A stretch of 64,000 nucleotides of DNA from Intrasporangiaceae bacterium URHB0013 (lineage in GTDB: Bacteria > Actinomycetota > Actinomycetes > Actinomycetales > Dermatophilaceae). Position 1 is the first letter of the stretch, and every line of letters begins with the position of its first letter. The translations under genes and the position numbers were made by a program. Location of the stretch: positions 496,001 through 560,000 of the forward strand of contig JIBA01000012.1 of the NCBI GenBank assembly GCA_000620545.1, given 5' to 3'. Positions 25,892 to 34,396 of the stretch are shown piece by piece. A model generated the notes under the pieces. It saw nothing but the letters and a program-made list of their open reading frames with translations, was not told the DNA's origin and did no database searches.

Positions 25892-27098
25892 CTTCAGGGG
25901 TGTCGGGGGCGGGACCCAGAGCCCCGGGATCGGTCGGCGGGGCGGCGGTTCGTCCGGCTGACAACGCGACGAGCAGGGCCACGGCGGCGACGGCCACGAG
26001 CAGGAGGGTCCACCCGGTGCCGAGGTCGCCGGCGAAGACGACGACGAGCACACAGACGACGGCCACCCCGACCGCGACCGGGAGGGCGAGAGGCGTGCCG
26101 GCGGCGCGGTCCACGCCACCGCGCGCACCGTTCCAGCCCGCCACGCCCAGGGCGCGCACCCGACGGGCGCCGCGCGACGGTCCGACCACGAGGGCGACGA
26201 GCACGAGCACCAGGGACAGGACGACGACGACACGCAGCAGCTGGCGCAGGCCCTGGGTGACGGTGTCGACGATGGCGATGGCGGCCGCGGACGCGTCGGG
26301 CTGCACACCGGTCGCCAGCCGGGACCGCGCGAAGGAGAGCCCCAGCACCACCACGACGCAGGCGACCGCGATACCGAGCCCCACGCGTACGAGTGCTCGT
26401 CGCCGGTCGCGAGCCATCGCCAGCCCGCCGGCGAGGAGCAGGAGCGCCAGGATCGGTAGGACGACCCCACCGATGCGCAGGGCGTTGTAGGCCGTTTGCG
26501 CGCTCTTGAGGTCGGCGCTCTGGAACAGCGGCACCGACACGGTGATCGGCGGCAGCTTGTCGACGAGGGGGACTCCGGCGGCGACGAGCCGTTGCTCGAT
26601 GGGCGCGACGAGGTTGCCGATGTCGATGTCGACTGTCGTGCCGTCGTCGACGAGGACACCCTCGGACGAGCCCGAGAGGAGAGCCACGACCTGCGCCTGT
26701 GCGATCCGGTTGGCGGCGACCCAGGCCGCGGCGAACTGGTCGCTCGCCACCACCGCTGTCACGATCCGTCCAACGACCTGCTCGACCTCGGCCGCGAGCG
26801 GCGCGGCGAGGAGCCCGAGTGCCTTGGCGGCGGCGGGCAGACCCCGGGTCTCGAGTGCGTCCAGGGCGCGTTCGACGAGGTGCTGGTCACTGATCGCGGT
26901 CACGACACGCGCGGTGGCGCGCTCCTCGACGAGGGTCGTGACGGCCGGGTCCGTGGCGAGGGGCGCGACCGTCGAGACCCAGGTGTCGGTGTCGGTGACC
27001 GTGGTGCGCAGCCACGTCGCGGTCACCCCGACCGGGACGAGAACGATGCCGAGGACGAGGAGCACGGCTGCCAGAGCCGAGCGCAACCGTGCGGGCAT
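25866..27098 (-). CDS. Membrane protein of unknown function with large extracytoplasmic region
   Basis: 410 residues taking ATG 27098 (MPARLRSALAAVLLV) as start; ATG 27143 would add 15 residues with little support. One N-terminal membrane segment is followed by about 190 mostly hydrophilic residues (including VDIDIGNLVAPIEQRL), then four to five membrane segments with Arg-rich loops and a Pro/Ala-rich tail. I recognise no catalytic motif; similar integral-membrane hypothetical proteins are common in actinobacteria. The last 26 bp overlap the histidine-kinase gene on the other strand. Confidence 0.75.
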   Translation of the reverse strand: MPARLRSALAAVLLVLGIVLVPVGVTATWLRTTVTDTDTWVSTVAPLATDPAVTTLVEERATARVVTAISDQHLVERALDALETRGLPAAAKALGLLAAPLAAEVEQVVGRIVTAVVASDQFAAAWVAANRIAQAQVVALLSGSSEGVLVDDGTTVDIDIGNLVAPIEQRLVAAGVPLVDKLPPITVSVPLFQSADLKSAQTAYNALRIGGVVLPILALLLLAGGLAMARDRRRALVRVGLGIAVACVVVVLGLSFARSRLATGVQPDASAAAIAIVDTVTQGLRQLLRVVVVLSLVLVLVALVVGPSRGARRVRALGVAGWNGARGGVDRAAGTPLALPVAVGVAVVCVLVVVFAGDLGTGWTLLLVAVAAVALLVALSAGRTAAPPTDPGALGPAPDTPEVTAPAAGA

Positions 27099-27194
27099 GT
27101 CGACCTCCAGCGTGTCGCGGATGCAGGCGACGGGCCTGCTCACCGAGCGTCCCGCGGCCTCGATGCCGCACGCATCCCCCGATGTGGGTGAGCC

Positions 27195-27584
27195 TCAGGA
27201 GGCGTGCGTCTTGCGCGGGCTGGCCAGCGGGGGCGTCATCGCTCGCCCACGCATCAGGAGGAGGCCGCCGACGACGATGCAGACGACCTCCGCGACGGCG
27301 GCCGTCCAGACGGACAGGCCCGCCCACTCGGTGTGCACGCCGAGCAGCCCGACGGTGGACGCGATGATGAAAGCCCCGAGGGTCGCGGCCCCGAAGCCGG
27401 CGGTGAGGAAGGCCGGTATCCAGTGCTCCCAGCGGAGCAGCAGGACGGCGATGACCACGCCGGCCACGACGTTCATGAGGAACATCGGCCCCACGCTCTG
27501 GTTCTTCACCCCGTCGAACCACAGGTAGAGATGCACGCCGGCGGAGACGAGCAACGCCACCGCACCCACGCCTCGGAGTCTCAT
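27195..27584 (-). CDS. Small four-helix membrane protein, unknown function
   Basis: 129 residues with four hydrophobic segments (starting GAVALLVSAGVHLYLWFDGV and ending VCIVVGGLLLMRG). The short His-containing first helix followed by a Trp-rich loop is typical of small DoxX/DUF-type membrane proteins, but no family can be assigned with certainty. Stands alone, 96 bp upstream of the sulfatase-fold gene's stop on the same strand. Confidence 0.72.
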   Translation of the reverse strand: MRLRGVGAVALLVSAGVHLYLWFDGVKNQSVGPMFLMNVVAGVVIAVLLLRWEHWIPAFLTAGFGAATLGAFIIASTVGLLGVHTEWAGLSVWTAAVAEVVCIVVGGLLLMRGRAMTPPLASPRKTHAS

Positions 27585-27680
27585 GATGCGCTCCTGTCGT
27601 CCCGGTCGCGCCTCGGCGTCCCGTTGGCGCCGCGGTGTTGGACTCGCTCTCCCTGAAGACGCCCCGGCGTGACCGGTGGT

Positions 27681-29345
27681 TCAGCCGTTCGTGCCGGGGC
27701 CGTAGGCCGTGAGGAACCGGTCGCGGAAGCGGTCCATCGGCCAGACCGGAGCCGTCGGTCCGGGCCGCAGGCCGTCGTGCCAGCCCCAGGCGTTGATGCG
27801 GTCGAGGACCGCCCGGTCGCGCGAGACGACGGTCACGGGCACGTCGTGTCCGGCGTGGTCGCCGGAGACGACACTCACCGGCTGGTGGTCGCCGAGGACG
27901 ACGGCGACGAGGTCGTCGTCGTGGGTCGCCCGCAGGAACGACACGACGGAGTCGATGGAGTACGCGACGGTCTGGCCGTAGGCCGTCCTCACCCGGGCCG
28001 GACTGCTCCACACGACCGCGCGCGGCAGGGCCTTGCCTGCCTGGGCTCCGAAGACGGAGCCGTCGCCGATCGCGGCCCAGTCGACGAGCTCGGGCAGCGG
28101 GGCCCACGGCACGTGGCTCGTGACGAGGTCGATCTCGGCCATGACCGGTGGTCGAGCACGCGTCGGCCGGCGCTCGAGCTCCAGACGGTTGAAGGCGGAC
28201 AGCGTGTACTGGTCCGGCATCGGGGCGTAGCCGAAGCCGGGACCGGCGTAGCCCAGGGTGCGGGCGTCGTAGACCTCGTCGTAGCCGTAGAACGCCTGCC
28301 CCTCGGGCCAGTCGCGGCGGTTGGCCGGGATGACGTCGACGGTGCGCCACCCGGCCCGGGAGAAGGCACCGGCCAGCGTGAGGCGTCGGCTCGCGGACGA
28401 GGCGGTGTCGAGCAGCTGGTCGTAGCGCTGCTCACTGCTCACCCAGAGGCCGGACTGGAGCGTCGAGTGTGCCAGCCAGCTGATCCCGCCAAAGGTCGGG
28501 GACGTGAGCCACGCGCTGCGGGTTGTGAAGCCGGCCGCGCGCAACCCCGTCGTTCCGGTGGCGAGCGACCTTGCGACGTCAGGGCTCTCGTCGACGGCCA
28601 CCCTGCCGTAGCTCTCGACGAAGATGACGACCACGTCCTTGCCGCGCAGCGCGGTCAGCAGGTCGGCCGGGGCGGTGTCGCGGAACGGGTCGACGGCGAT
28701 CTGCCCGGCGAAGACCCCCTGGTCGTGCAGGCCGTCGCGTACGGACGTGGCCTCCCGGGTGGCCAGCGCCAGGGTGCTCGACGAGGCCGTGGGCAGGTCG
28801 ACCGACGCGCCGAGCCCGAGCGAGGCGCAGACCACCCAGACGAGCGTCGCGGCCACGAGGGCGCGCAGCGCACCCGTGCGGTGCCGGTCGACGAGCCGTC
28901 CGACCCGTCGCACGGCCAGCGGGGTGAGGACGAGGAGCCCTGACAGGAGCAGTCCCGCTGCGACGACGGCCAGCACCGCTGTGACCTGACCGACCGAGTC
29001 GCCGAGCAGCCCCGTGGCGGACCCGGCGTAGCGCCAGTCGGTGAGCGGGTTGAACGGTCGGTACAGGGTCGTGAGGAAGGCCGCGTCGAGGATGCGCACG
29101 ACGAGGAGCACCCCCAGCAGCAGACCGAAGAGGATCGCGAACCACCGTGCAGCGGCCCCGCGGAGGAGGAGCAGCCCGGCGACGAGGAGCAGGCCCTCGA
29201 CCGGGAGCCGGAGGAGCGCGACCGCCGTCGGGGACCACCCGAGCAGGGGGCCGGGAGCCACCAGCGCGACCCACACGAGCAGGACGGCGAGCGCCGAGAC
29301 GGCGAGTCCGGAAGCCCGGCGCAGCGAGACGGGACGCCTCCGCAT
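27681..29345 (-). CDS. LtaS/sulfatase-fold membrane phosphotransferase
   Basis: 554 residues from ATG 29345. The first about 190 residues contain five membrane segments; the rest is an extracytoplasmic alkaline-phosphatase-superfamily domain with VVVIFVESYGRVA at its N-terminal edge, FGGISWLAHST and the metal-binding VLGDHQPVS near the end. This layout is that of lipoteichoic acid synthase and phosphoglycerol transferases. Expected action: transfers a phospho-alcohol to, or cleaves one from, a lipid or glycan outside the membrane. It starts 2 bp after the CDP-alcohol transferase gene, so the two are co-translated and probably act in one lipid pathway. Substrate unknown. Confidence 0.85.
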   Translation of the reverse strand: MRRRPVSLRRASGLAVSALAVLLVWVALVAPGPLLGWSPTAVALLRLPVEGLLLVAGLLLLRGAAARWFAILFGLLLGVLLVVRILDAAFLTTLYRPFNPLTDWRYAGSATGLLGDSVGQVTAVLAVVAAGLLLSGLLVLTPLAVRRVGRLVDRHRTGALRALVAATLVWVVCASLGLGASVDLPTASSSTLALATREATSVRDGLHDQGVFAGQIAVDPFRDTAPADLLTALRGKDVVVIFVESYGRVAVDESPDVARSLATGTTGLRAAGFTTRSAWLTSPTFGGISWLAHSTLQSGLWVSSEQRYDQLLDTASSASRRLTLAGAFSRAGWRTVDVIPANRRDWPEGQAFYGYDEVYDARTLGYAGPGFGYAPMPDQYTLSAFNRLELERRPTRARPPVMAEIDLVTSHVPWAPLPELVDWAAIGDGSVFGAQAGKALPRAVVWSSPARVRTAYGQTVAYSIDSVVSFLRATHDDDLVAVVLGDHQPVSVVSGDHAGHDVPVTVVSRDRAVLDRINAWGWHDGLRPGPTAPVWPMDRFRDRFLTAYGPGTNG

Positions 29346-29347
29346 CG

Positions 29348-30136
29348 TCACGGCCGCACGCGCGCGTCGACGGAGCGCGGCTGGACGTCCGACCAGGAGG
29401 AGGGGGGCTCGACGTCCGGAGCCGGCGGCGACAGCCTGCGCAGCGTCGACACCTCCGTGCCGAAGGAGACGACGAGCAGGCCCAGCCCGGTGCCCACGGC
29501 GATGACGGTGACCGGGGTGGGCACGACGCCGGCCACGGCCACCGTGAGCACGATGCCCTGGTATGCCGCGACGACCTTGCGCCACAGCCGGGCCGGGACC
29601 TGTCCGCGCATCCACGGTGCCCACCGCCCCACGAGAGCGACGAGCAGCAGGAGGTAGCGGGCGGCCCCGATGCCGAGAACCCACCACCCGACGTCGCGTG
29701 CGACGAGAACGCTGAGGACGAGAATGAGGAAGGCGTCGGTCTCCATGTCGAAGCGCGCGCCGAGGGGGTGGACGGTCCCGGTGCGGCGCGCGACCCGGCC
29801 GTCGACGGCATCGAGGACGAGAGCGACCGAGGCCAGCGCGACGAGGACGCCGGTGGGCTGGGGGACCCCCGCGCGAGAGGCGAGGGCGTCGGCGACGAGG
29901 GCCGCGACGCCGCAGGCGAGCACCGACCGCATCAGGGTGACGTGGTCGGCCGGCAGGAGGTGACGGCGCGACGAGCGGACGAGCCCGGCGCCGAGCGCCA
30001 CGCACAGCGCCACCCCGCAGACGAGTCCGACGGCCCAGCCGGCCCTGCCCAGTTGGACGCCCTGGTCCAGGGCGGCCAGCAGGGCCAGCACACCGACGAG
30101 CCCGGCACGTGGGCCGGGAGGGATCACCTGACGCAC
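29348..30136 (-). CDS. CDP-alcohol phosphatidyltransferase family membrane enzyme
   Basis: 262 residues from GTG 30136, chosen because AGGTGGAGG lies just upstream; the frame could also begin at TTG 30169. The family motif is complete: D-A-V-D-G-R-V-A-R then G-A-R-F-D-M-E-T-D (Dx2DGx2AR-x8-Gx3Dx3D). About seven membrane segments. It joins a CDP-activated alcohol or lipid to a second alcohol (for example inositol phosphate or glycerol phosphate). Directly followed by the LtaS-like gene, and divergent (84 bp between starts) from the dehydrogenase/PTPS/RibA cluster. Confidence 0.87.
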   Translation of the reverse strand: MRQVIPPGPRAGLVGVLALLAALDQGVQLGRAGWAVGLVCGVALCVALGAGLVRSSRRHLLPADHVTLMRSVLACGVAALVADALASRAGVPQPTGVLVALASVALVLDAVDGRVARRTGTVHPLGARFDMETDAFLILVLSVLVARDVGWWVLGIGAARYLLLLVALVGRWAPWMRGQVPARLWRKVVAAYQGIVLTVAVAGVVPTPVTVIAVGTGLGLLVVSFGTEVSTLRRLSPPAPDVEPPSSWSDVQPRSVDARVRP

Positions 30137-30220
30137 GCGCCTCCACCTCACCGAAAGGGTTCGACCCAAGGACGCCGTCGTTGCCGCCGGAGTTCACGGG
30201 CCCGGCCCTAGTCTGGTCCC

Positions 30221-31213
30221 GTGTCCACCGATGCGCGGGCGTTCTGGGTGGTCGAGCCCGGCAGGGGCGAGATCCGGCCGGTCAGCGTGCCCGACCCCCG
30301 GCCGGGTGAGGTGCTCGTGCGGGCGCTGTACTCGGGCGTGAGCCGCGGCACGGAAACGATCGTCTTCCGCGGGGCCGTCCCCGAGGACCAGCACGCCGTC
30401 ATGCGTGCCCCGCACCAGGAGGGGGACTTCCCCGGTCCGGTCAAGTACGGCTACCTCGGTGTCGGCGTCGTCGAGGAAGGACCGGTGGAGCTCGTCGGAC
30501 GGACGGTCTTCTGCCTGCACCCGCACCAGACGGCATACGTCGTCCCCGTCGAGTCGGTGGTCGTCGTCCCCGACGACGTACCGGCGCGACGGGCGGTGCT
30601 CGCCGGCACGGTCGAGACGGCCGTCAACGCGCTCTGGGACGTCGGCCCCCGGGTCGGTGACCGGGTCGCCGTCGTGGGGGCGGGAATGGTCGGGTGCTGC
30701 GTCGCGCGACTGCTCGCCGGGATCCCCGGCTGCCGGGTCACCCTCGTGGACGTGGACGCAGCCCGGGCGGCAGTGGCCGCCGGGCTCGGCGTCGCCTTCG
30801 CCCGGCCCGACGACCTGTCCCTGGCGCGGGGCGACCACGACCTCGTCGTCCACACGAGCGCGACCGGCGCCGGCCTCCAGCTCTCGCTCGACCTGCTCGC
30901 GCCGGAGGCGACGGTGCTCGACCTCAGCTGGTACGGCGACTCGCGGGTCCAGCTGTCGCTCGGTGGGTCGTTCCACTCCTCGCGTCTGCGCATCCGTGCC
31001 AGTCAGGTGGGTTCGGTTGCTGCAGCGAGGCGCTCGCGGTACACCCACGCCCAGCGGCTCGCCCTCGCGATCGACCTGCTGCGTGACCCGTCCTTCGACG
31101 CCCTGCTCAGCGGCGACTCGTCGTTCGAGGAGCTGCCCGACGTCATGCCGCGGCTCGCGGACGGCTCCCTGCCGGCCATCTGCCACACCATCACCTACCG
31201 ACTGACCGACTGA
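30221..31213 (+). CDS. Zinc-type alcohol dehydrogenase (MDR superfamily)
   Basis: 330 residues from GTG 30221. A TAGTCT -10-like box ends 6 nt upstream, suggesting a leaderless transcript. GroES-like N-terminus (GVSRGTETIVFRG, YGYLGVGVVEEG) and a Rossmann domain with VAVVGAGMVGCCVARLL and an acidic VDVD at the end of beta-2. The classic zinc ligand GHE is missing and structural-zinc cysteines are not seen, so it may be a zinc-free or atypical MDR. First gene of the rightward cluster; the PTPS-like gene starts 12 bp after its stop. Likely oxidises or reduces a sugar or alcohol intermediate. Confidence 0.85.
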   Translation: MSTDARAFWVVEPGRGEIRPVSVPDPRPGEVLVRALYSGVSRGTETIVFRGAVPEDQHAVMRAPHQEGDFPGPVKYGYLGVGVVEEGPVELVGRTVFCLHPHQTAYVVPVESVVVVPDDVPARRAVLAGTVETAVNALWDVGPRVGDRVAVVGAGMVGCCVARLLAGIPGCRVTLVDVDAARAAVAAGLGVAFARPDDLSLARGDHDLVVHTSATGAGLQLSLDLLAPEATVLDLSWYGDSRVQLSLGGSFHSSRLRIRASQVGSVAAARRSRYTHAQRLALAIDLLRDPSFDALLSGDSSFEELPDVMPRLADGSLPAICHTITYRLTD

Positions 31214-31225
31214 AGCGAGGAGCCG

Positions 31226-31624
31226 ATGTTCAGCGTGACCGTCCGGGACCACATGATGGTCGCGCACAGCTTCACCGGGGAGGTCTTCGGGCCGGCCCAG
31301 CGGCTGCACGGAGCGACGTTCGTCGTCGACGTCACCTTCCGCGGGCCGGAGCTCGACGGCGACGACATCCTCGTCGACATCGGACTCGCCACCCGGCACG
31401 TCCACGAGGTCGTCGGCGCCCTCAGCTACCGCAACCTCGACGACGACCCCGCCTTCACCGGGGTCAACACTTCGACCGAGGTGCTGGCTCGCACGGTCGC
31501 GGACCGCATAGCCGACCTCGTCCGCGCGGGCGAGCTCGGGAACGCGATCGACCGCATCACGGCCCTGACCGTGACGCTCCACGAGTCGCACGTCGCCTGG
31601 GCCAGCTACGAGTGCAACGTCTGA
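31226..31624 (+). CDS. 6-pyruvoyl-tetrahydropterin synthase/QueD-like protein with altered active site
   Basis: 132 residues, the usual size of the T-fold PTPS/QueD family, with GAGGAG before ATG 31226. Conserved fold markers: AHSF (H14, zinc), LHGATF (H28, zinc), [22 protein letters not shown] and [11 protein letters not shown] (E120). Key residues are changed: the catalytic Cys of the CxxxHGH motif is A24, the third zinc His is A30, and the catalytic Asp-His pair is S67-Y68. Standard PTPS or QueD chemistry is therefore unlikely; a different pterin-binding or lyase reaction is inferred. It lies between the dehydrogenase and the glycosyltransferase and overlaps the latter. Confidence 0.85.
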   Translation: MFSVTVRDHMMVAHSFTGEVFGPAQRLHGATFVVDVTFRGPELDGDDILVDIGLATRHVHEVVGALSYRNLDDDPAFTGVNTSTEVLARTVADRIADLVRAGELGNAIDRITALTVTLHESHVAWASYECNV

Positions 31625-32670
31625 GCGAGGTCCATGCCGTCGTCCCCGCCGGCATCGACGACCCGTCGCTCCGGAGCGGGGGCAACGCGTATGACCGGCG
31701 GGTCCTCGACGGGTTGCGGGCGGCAGGATGGGAGGTGACCGAGCACGCGGTGGGCGGGTCCTGGCCCCGACCGGACGCAGCGGCACTGGGGCGGCTGGCG
31801 GAGGTGGTCGCCGCGGTGCCCCCCGGTGGACTGCTCCTCGTCGACGGTCTCATCGCCTCCGCTGCCGAGGACGTCCTCGTGCCCGCCGCGGACCGCCTGC
31901 GTCTCGTCGTCCTCGTCCACCTGCCGCTCGGACTGACCGATCCCGTCGCCGCCGTCGCAGAGGGCCGCGTCCTCCGGGCGGCCTCCGCCGTCATCACGAC
32001 GAGCCGGTGGACCCGTGGCGTGCTGCTCGACGCGTACGCCCTCCCGCACGAGGTCATCGGCGTCGCATCCCCTGGCGCCGACCGCGCTGGGCGGTCCGCG
32101 CACACGGCGGACGGGGGTCGGCTGCTGAGCGTGGCGGCGGTGGCCGCCCACAAGGGGCACGGCGACCTCGCCGATGCGCTGGCGCTCGTGTCCGAGCTGG
32201 CGTGGTCGTGCGTCCTGGCCGGATCACTGACCCGTGAGCCAGAGGTCGTGGAGCGGCTGCGCAGGCGGCTCTCGGAGTCGGGGCTCGCCGACCGAGTGCA
32301 GCTGGTCGGCGCCCTCGACGGTGCCGCCCTCGAGCGCGCGTATGCCGCCGACCTTCTCGTGCTGCCCTCGCACGTCGAGACGTACGGGATGGTCGTGACC
32401 GAGGCGCTCGCCCGCGGCATCCCGGTCCTCGCGACGGACGTCGGTGGTGTCGCCGAGGCGCTGGGAGAGACCGACGAGGGCCGTCCCGGCCTGCTCGTGC
32501 CCGCCGGTCGCCCCGACGCGCTGGCAGGCGCCCTCCGATCTTGGCTGACCGACGGTGAGCTGCGCGAGGAGCTGCGTCGGCGTGCGCTGCAGCGGCGGGA
32601 GGCGCTCTCGCCGTGGTCGGTGACCGCCAGCGAGGTCTCGGCCGTGCTCGCCGGGGTGCCGGGTGGCTGA
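31612..32670 (+). CDS. GT4-family glycosyltransferase
   Basis: 352 residues from GTG 31612, overlapping the PTPS-like gene by 13 bp. Two Rossmann halves of the GT-B fold: an N-terminal part with [13 protein letters not shown] (acceptor side) and VHLPLGL, and a C-terminal donor domain with [16 protein letters not shown] and the E-x7-E motif in [19 protein letters not shown]. It retains anomeric configuration and uses a nucleotide sugar. Embedded in the pterin/flavin-type cluster, so it may glycosylate a pterin-derived product or a lipid acceptor. No signal or membrane segment, so cytosolic or membrane-associated. Confidence 0.88.
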   Translation: MQRLSEVHAVVPAGIDDPSLRSGGNAYDRRVLDGLRAAGWEVTEHAVGGSWPRPDAAALGRLAEVVAAVPPGGLLLVDGLIASAAEDVLVPAADRLRLVVLVHLPLGLTDPVAAVAEGRVLRAASAVITTSRWTRGVLLDAYALPHEVIGVASPGADRAGRSAHTADGGRLLSVAAVAAHKGHGDLADALALVSELAWSCVLAGSLTREPEVVERLRRRLSESGLADRVQLVGALDGAALERAYAADLLVLPSHVETYGMVVTEALARGIPVLATDVGGVAEALGETDEGRPGLLVPAGRPDALAGALRSWLTDGELREELRRRALQRREALSPWSVTASEVSAVLAGVPGG

Positions 32671-32730
32671 ACCCGATGGCCGCGTCGGACGTCGTCACCA
32701 TCAGCGGTCCTCGCAGAAAGGGCGGAGGAG

Positions 32731-33708
32731 ATGCACCCCGACAGGTCGTGGCTGCGCCCCCTCGGGGGGCTCGTGATCCTCGGCGTGCTCGTCTGGCGCG
32801 TCGGTGCCGGCGCCTTCGTCGACGCCCTGCGGCACGTCGACGCGCGGTCGGTCGCGATGGCGGCCGCGATCGCCCTGGTGACCACCGTGTGCGGGGCATG
32901 GCGATGGCTGCTCGTGGCCAGGGGCCTCGGCACCGAGCTGTCGCTGCGCTCGGCCGTCGCCGAGTGCTACCGGTCGCAGTTCCTCAACGTGACCCTGCCC
33001 GGCGGGGTGCTCGGTGACGTGCACCGGGGGGTGCGACACGGTCGCGACGGTGGCGACCTCGGGCGCGGCCTGCGGTCCGTCGTCTGGGAGAGGTCGGCGG
33101 GACAGGTCGTGCTGTTCGCCATCACGCTGGGCGCCGTGCTGGTCCTGCCCTCACCGGCGTCGTCGTTGCCGTGGGCCGAGACGGTTCTCCCGGCAGCGCT
33201 CCTCGCCTCGGGGGCCGTTGCGGTGGCAGCCGTTCTCGCCGTGCTGGCGGTGCGCTCGGGCCGGCTGCGGGAGAGCGCCCTGCCCGTGCGTGTCGCACGG
33301 GGCGCGGTGGCCGACGTGCGCGCCGGGCTGCTGGGGCGGCATACGTGGCCGGGGGTCGTCGCGGTCTCCTCGGTCGCCGTCAGCGGGCACGTGGCGACGT
33401 TCGTCCTCGCGGCCAGGAGCGCAGGAGTCACGGCGTCGGTGAGCTCGCTGGTGCCGCTCGCGCTCGTCGTGCTCGTGGCGATGGCCTTGCCGCTCAACAT
33501 CGCCGGATGGGGTCCTCGTGAAGGGGCGGCGGCCTGGGTGTTCGGACTTGCGGGACTCGGTGCCGCCGGGGGAGTCGGTACCGCCGTCGTCTACGGCATC
33601 ATGGCGTTCGTCGCCGCCCTGCCGGGTGCAGCACTGCTCGTCGTGTCGCGGCGCGAGAGGGCGCGGACCCAGCCCGTGCTCGCGACCGAAGGAGCCGCCG
33701 GTGCCTGA
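32731..33708 (+). CDS. YbhN/LPG-synthase-TM-type membrane protein (flippase-like)
   Basis: 325 residues with about eight membrane segments; GGAGGAG directly precedes the ATG. The family pattern is visible: an Arg-rich N-terminus, SQFLNVTLPGGVLGDVHRGV (the conserved polar loop) and LPLNIAGWGPREGAAAWVF near the C-terminus. UPF0104/LPG_synthase_TM proteins without the catalytic domain are thought to flip or carry lipids and often stand beside glycosyltransferases. Here it suggests that the cluster product is a lipid-linked or exported compound. Its last 8 bp overlap the RibD-like gene. Confidence 0.85.
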   Translation: MHPDRSWLRPLGGLVILGVLVWRVGAGAFVDALRHVDARSVAMAAAIALVTTVCGAWRWLLVARGLGTELSLRSAVAECYRSQFLNVTLPGGVLGDVHRGVRHGRDGGDLGRGLRSVVWERSAGQVVLFAITLGAVLVLPSPASSLPWAETVLPAALLASGAVAVAAVLAVLAVRSGRLRESALPVRVARGAVADVRAGLLGRHTWPGVVAVSSVAVSGHVATFVLAARSAGVTASVSSLVPLALVVLVAMALPLNIAGWGPREGAAAWVFGLAGLGAAGGVGTAVVYGIMAFVAALPGAALLVVSRRERARTQPVLATEGAAGA

Positions 33709-34396
33709 CCGCCCCTACACCCTGCTCAGCTGTGGCATGTCGATCGACGGTTACCTCAGTGCCGGCACCTCGACCCGTCTCATGCTGTCCAACGATGCCG
33801 ACTTCGACCGGGTCGATGCCGAGCGGGCTGCGAGCGACGCGATCCTCGTGGGCGCCAGCACGATCCGCCACGACAACCCCCGCCTGCTCGTCCGGTCTCC
33901 CGAGCGCCGCGCGGCCAGGGTGGCTCGCGGGCTCGCCCCGTCGCCGACGAAGGTGACGGTCACGAGGCACGGCGAGCTCGACTCTGCGGCCAGCTTCTTC
34001 GCGGCCGACGGTGCCGACAAGATCGTCTACTGCCCGAGCGACGTCGTGCCCCAGGCGCGGTCTCGTCTCGGTGCGGCTGCCGCCGTGGTGGATGCGGGAC
34101 GTCCGGCGACGATGCGCCGCGTCTGCGAGGACCTCGGCGAACGGGGCATGCAGCGGCTCATGGTCGAGGGGGGTGGCACCGTGCACACGCAGCTGCTCAC
34201 CGCCGACCTCGCCGACGAGCTCCAGCTGGTCGTGGCTCCCTTCTTCGTCGGTGACTCGGGCGCGTGCCGGTTCGTCGGGGACGGGCGGTACCCGTGGAAC
34301 CCCGGCCGCCGCGCGAGGCTCGCCGAGGTGCGGCAGATCGGTGACGTGGTGCTCCTGAGGTATGCGTTGTCGCCACGTTTCCGGGAGAGCGCATGA
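33701..34396 (+). CDS. RibD C-terminal (dihydrofolate-reductase-fold) reductase, stand-alone
   Basis: 231 residues from GTG 33701 (GAAGGAG upstream). It is the reductase half of RibD only: CGMSIDGYLS near the N-terminus, SDAILVGASTIRHDNPRLLVR (NADPH loop) and LMVEGGGTVHTQLL. The zinc deaminase domain is absent and no deaminase is adjacent. In riboflavin synthesis this fold reduces the ribosylamino-pyrimidine; family relatives reduce other pterin- or pyrimidine-like compounds. Immediately followed by a GTP cyclohydrolase II gene (overlap at 34393-34396), so its substrate is probably the GTP ring-opening product or a derivative. Confidence 0.87.
   Translation: MPDRPYTLLSCGMSIDGYLSAGTSTRLMLSNDADFDRVDAERAASDAILVGASTIRHDNPRLLVRSPERRAARVARGLAPSPTKVTVTRHGELDSAASFFAADGADKIVYCPSDVVPQARSRLGAAAAVVDAGRPATMRRVCEDLGERGMQRLMVEGGGTVHTQLLTADLADELQLVVAPFFVGDSGACRFVGDGRYPWNPGRRARLAEVRQIGDVVLLRYALSPRFRESA

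Noticed and set aside
27681-30197. 838-residue fusion of the LtaS-like protein with an Arg-rich N-terminus
   Set aside because: The first 280 residues lie in the wrong frame of the CDP-alcohol transferase; the true start is ATG 29345.
30137-34393. FMN riboswitch or other riboswitch controlling the RibA/RibD genes
   Set aside because: The genes are in an internal operon position with overlaps, and I saw no FMN-type conserved segments in the divergent leader region.
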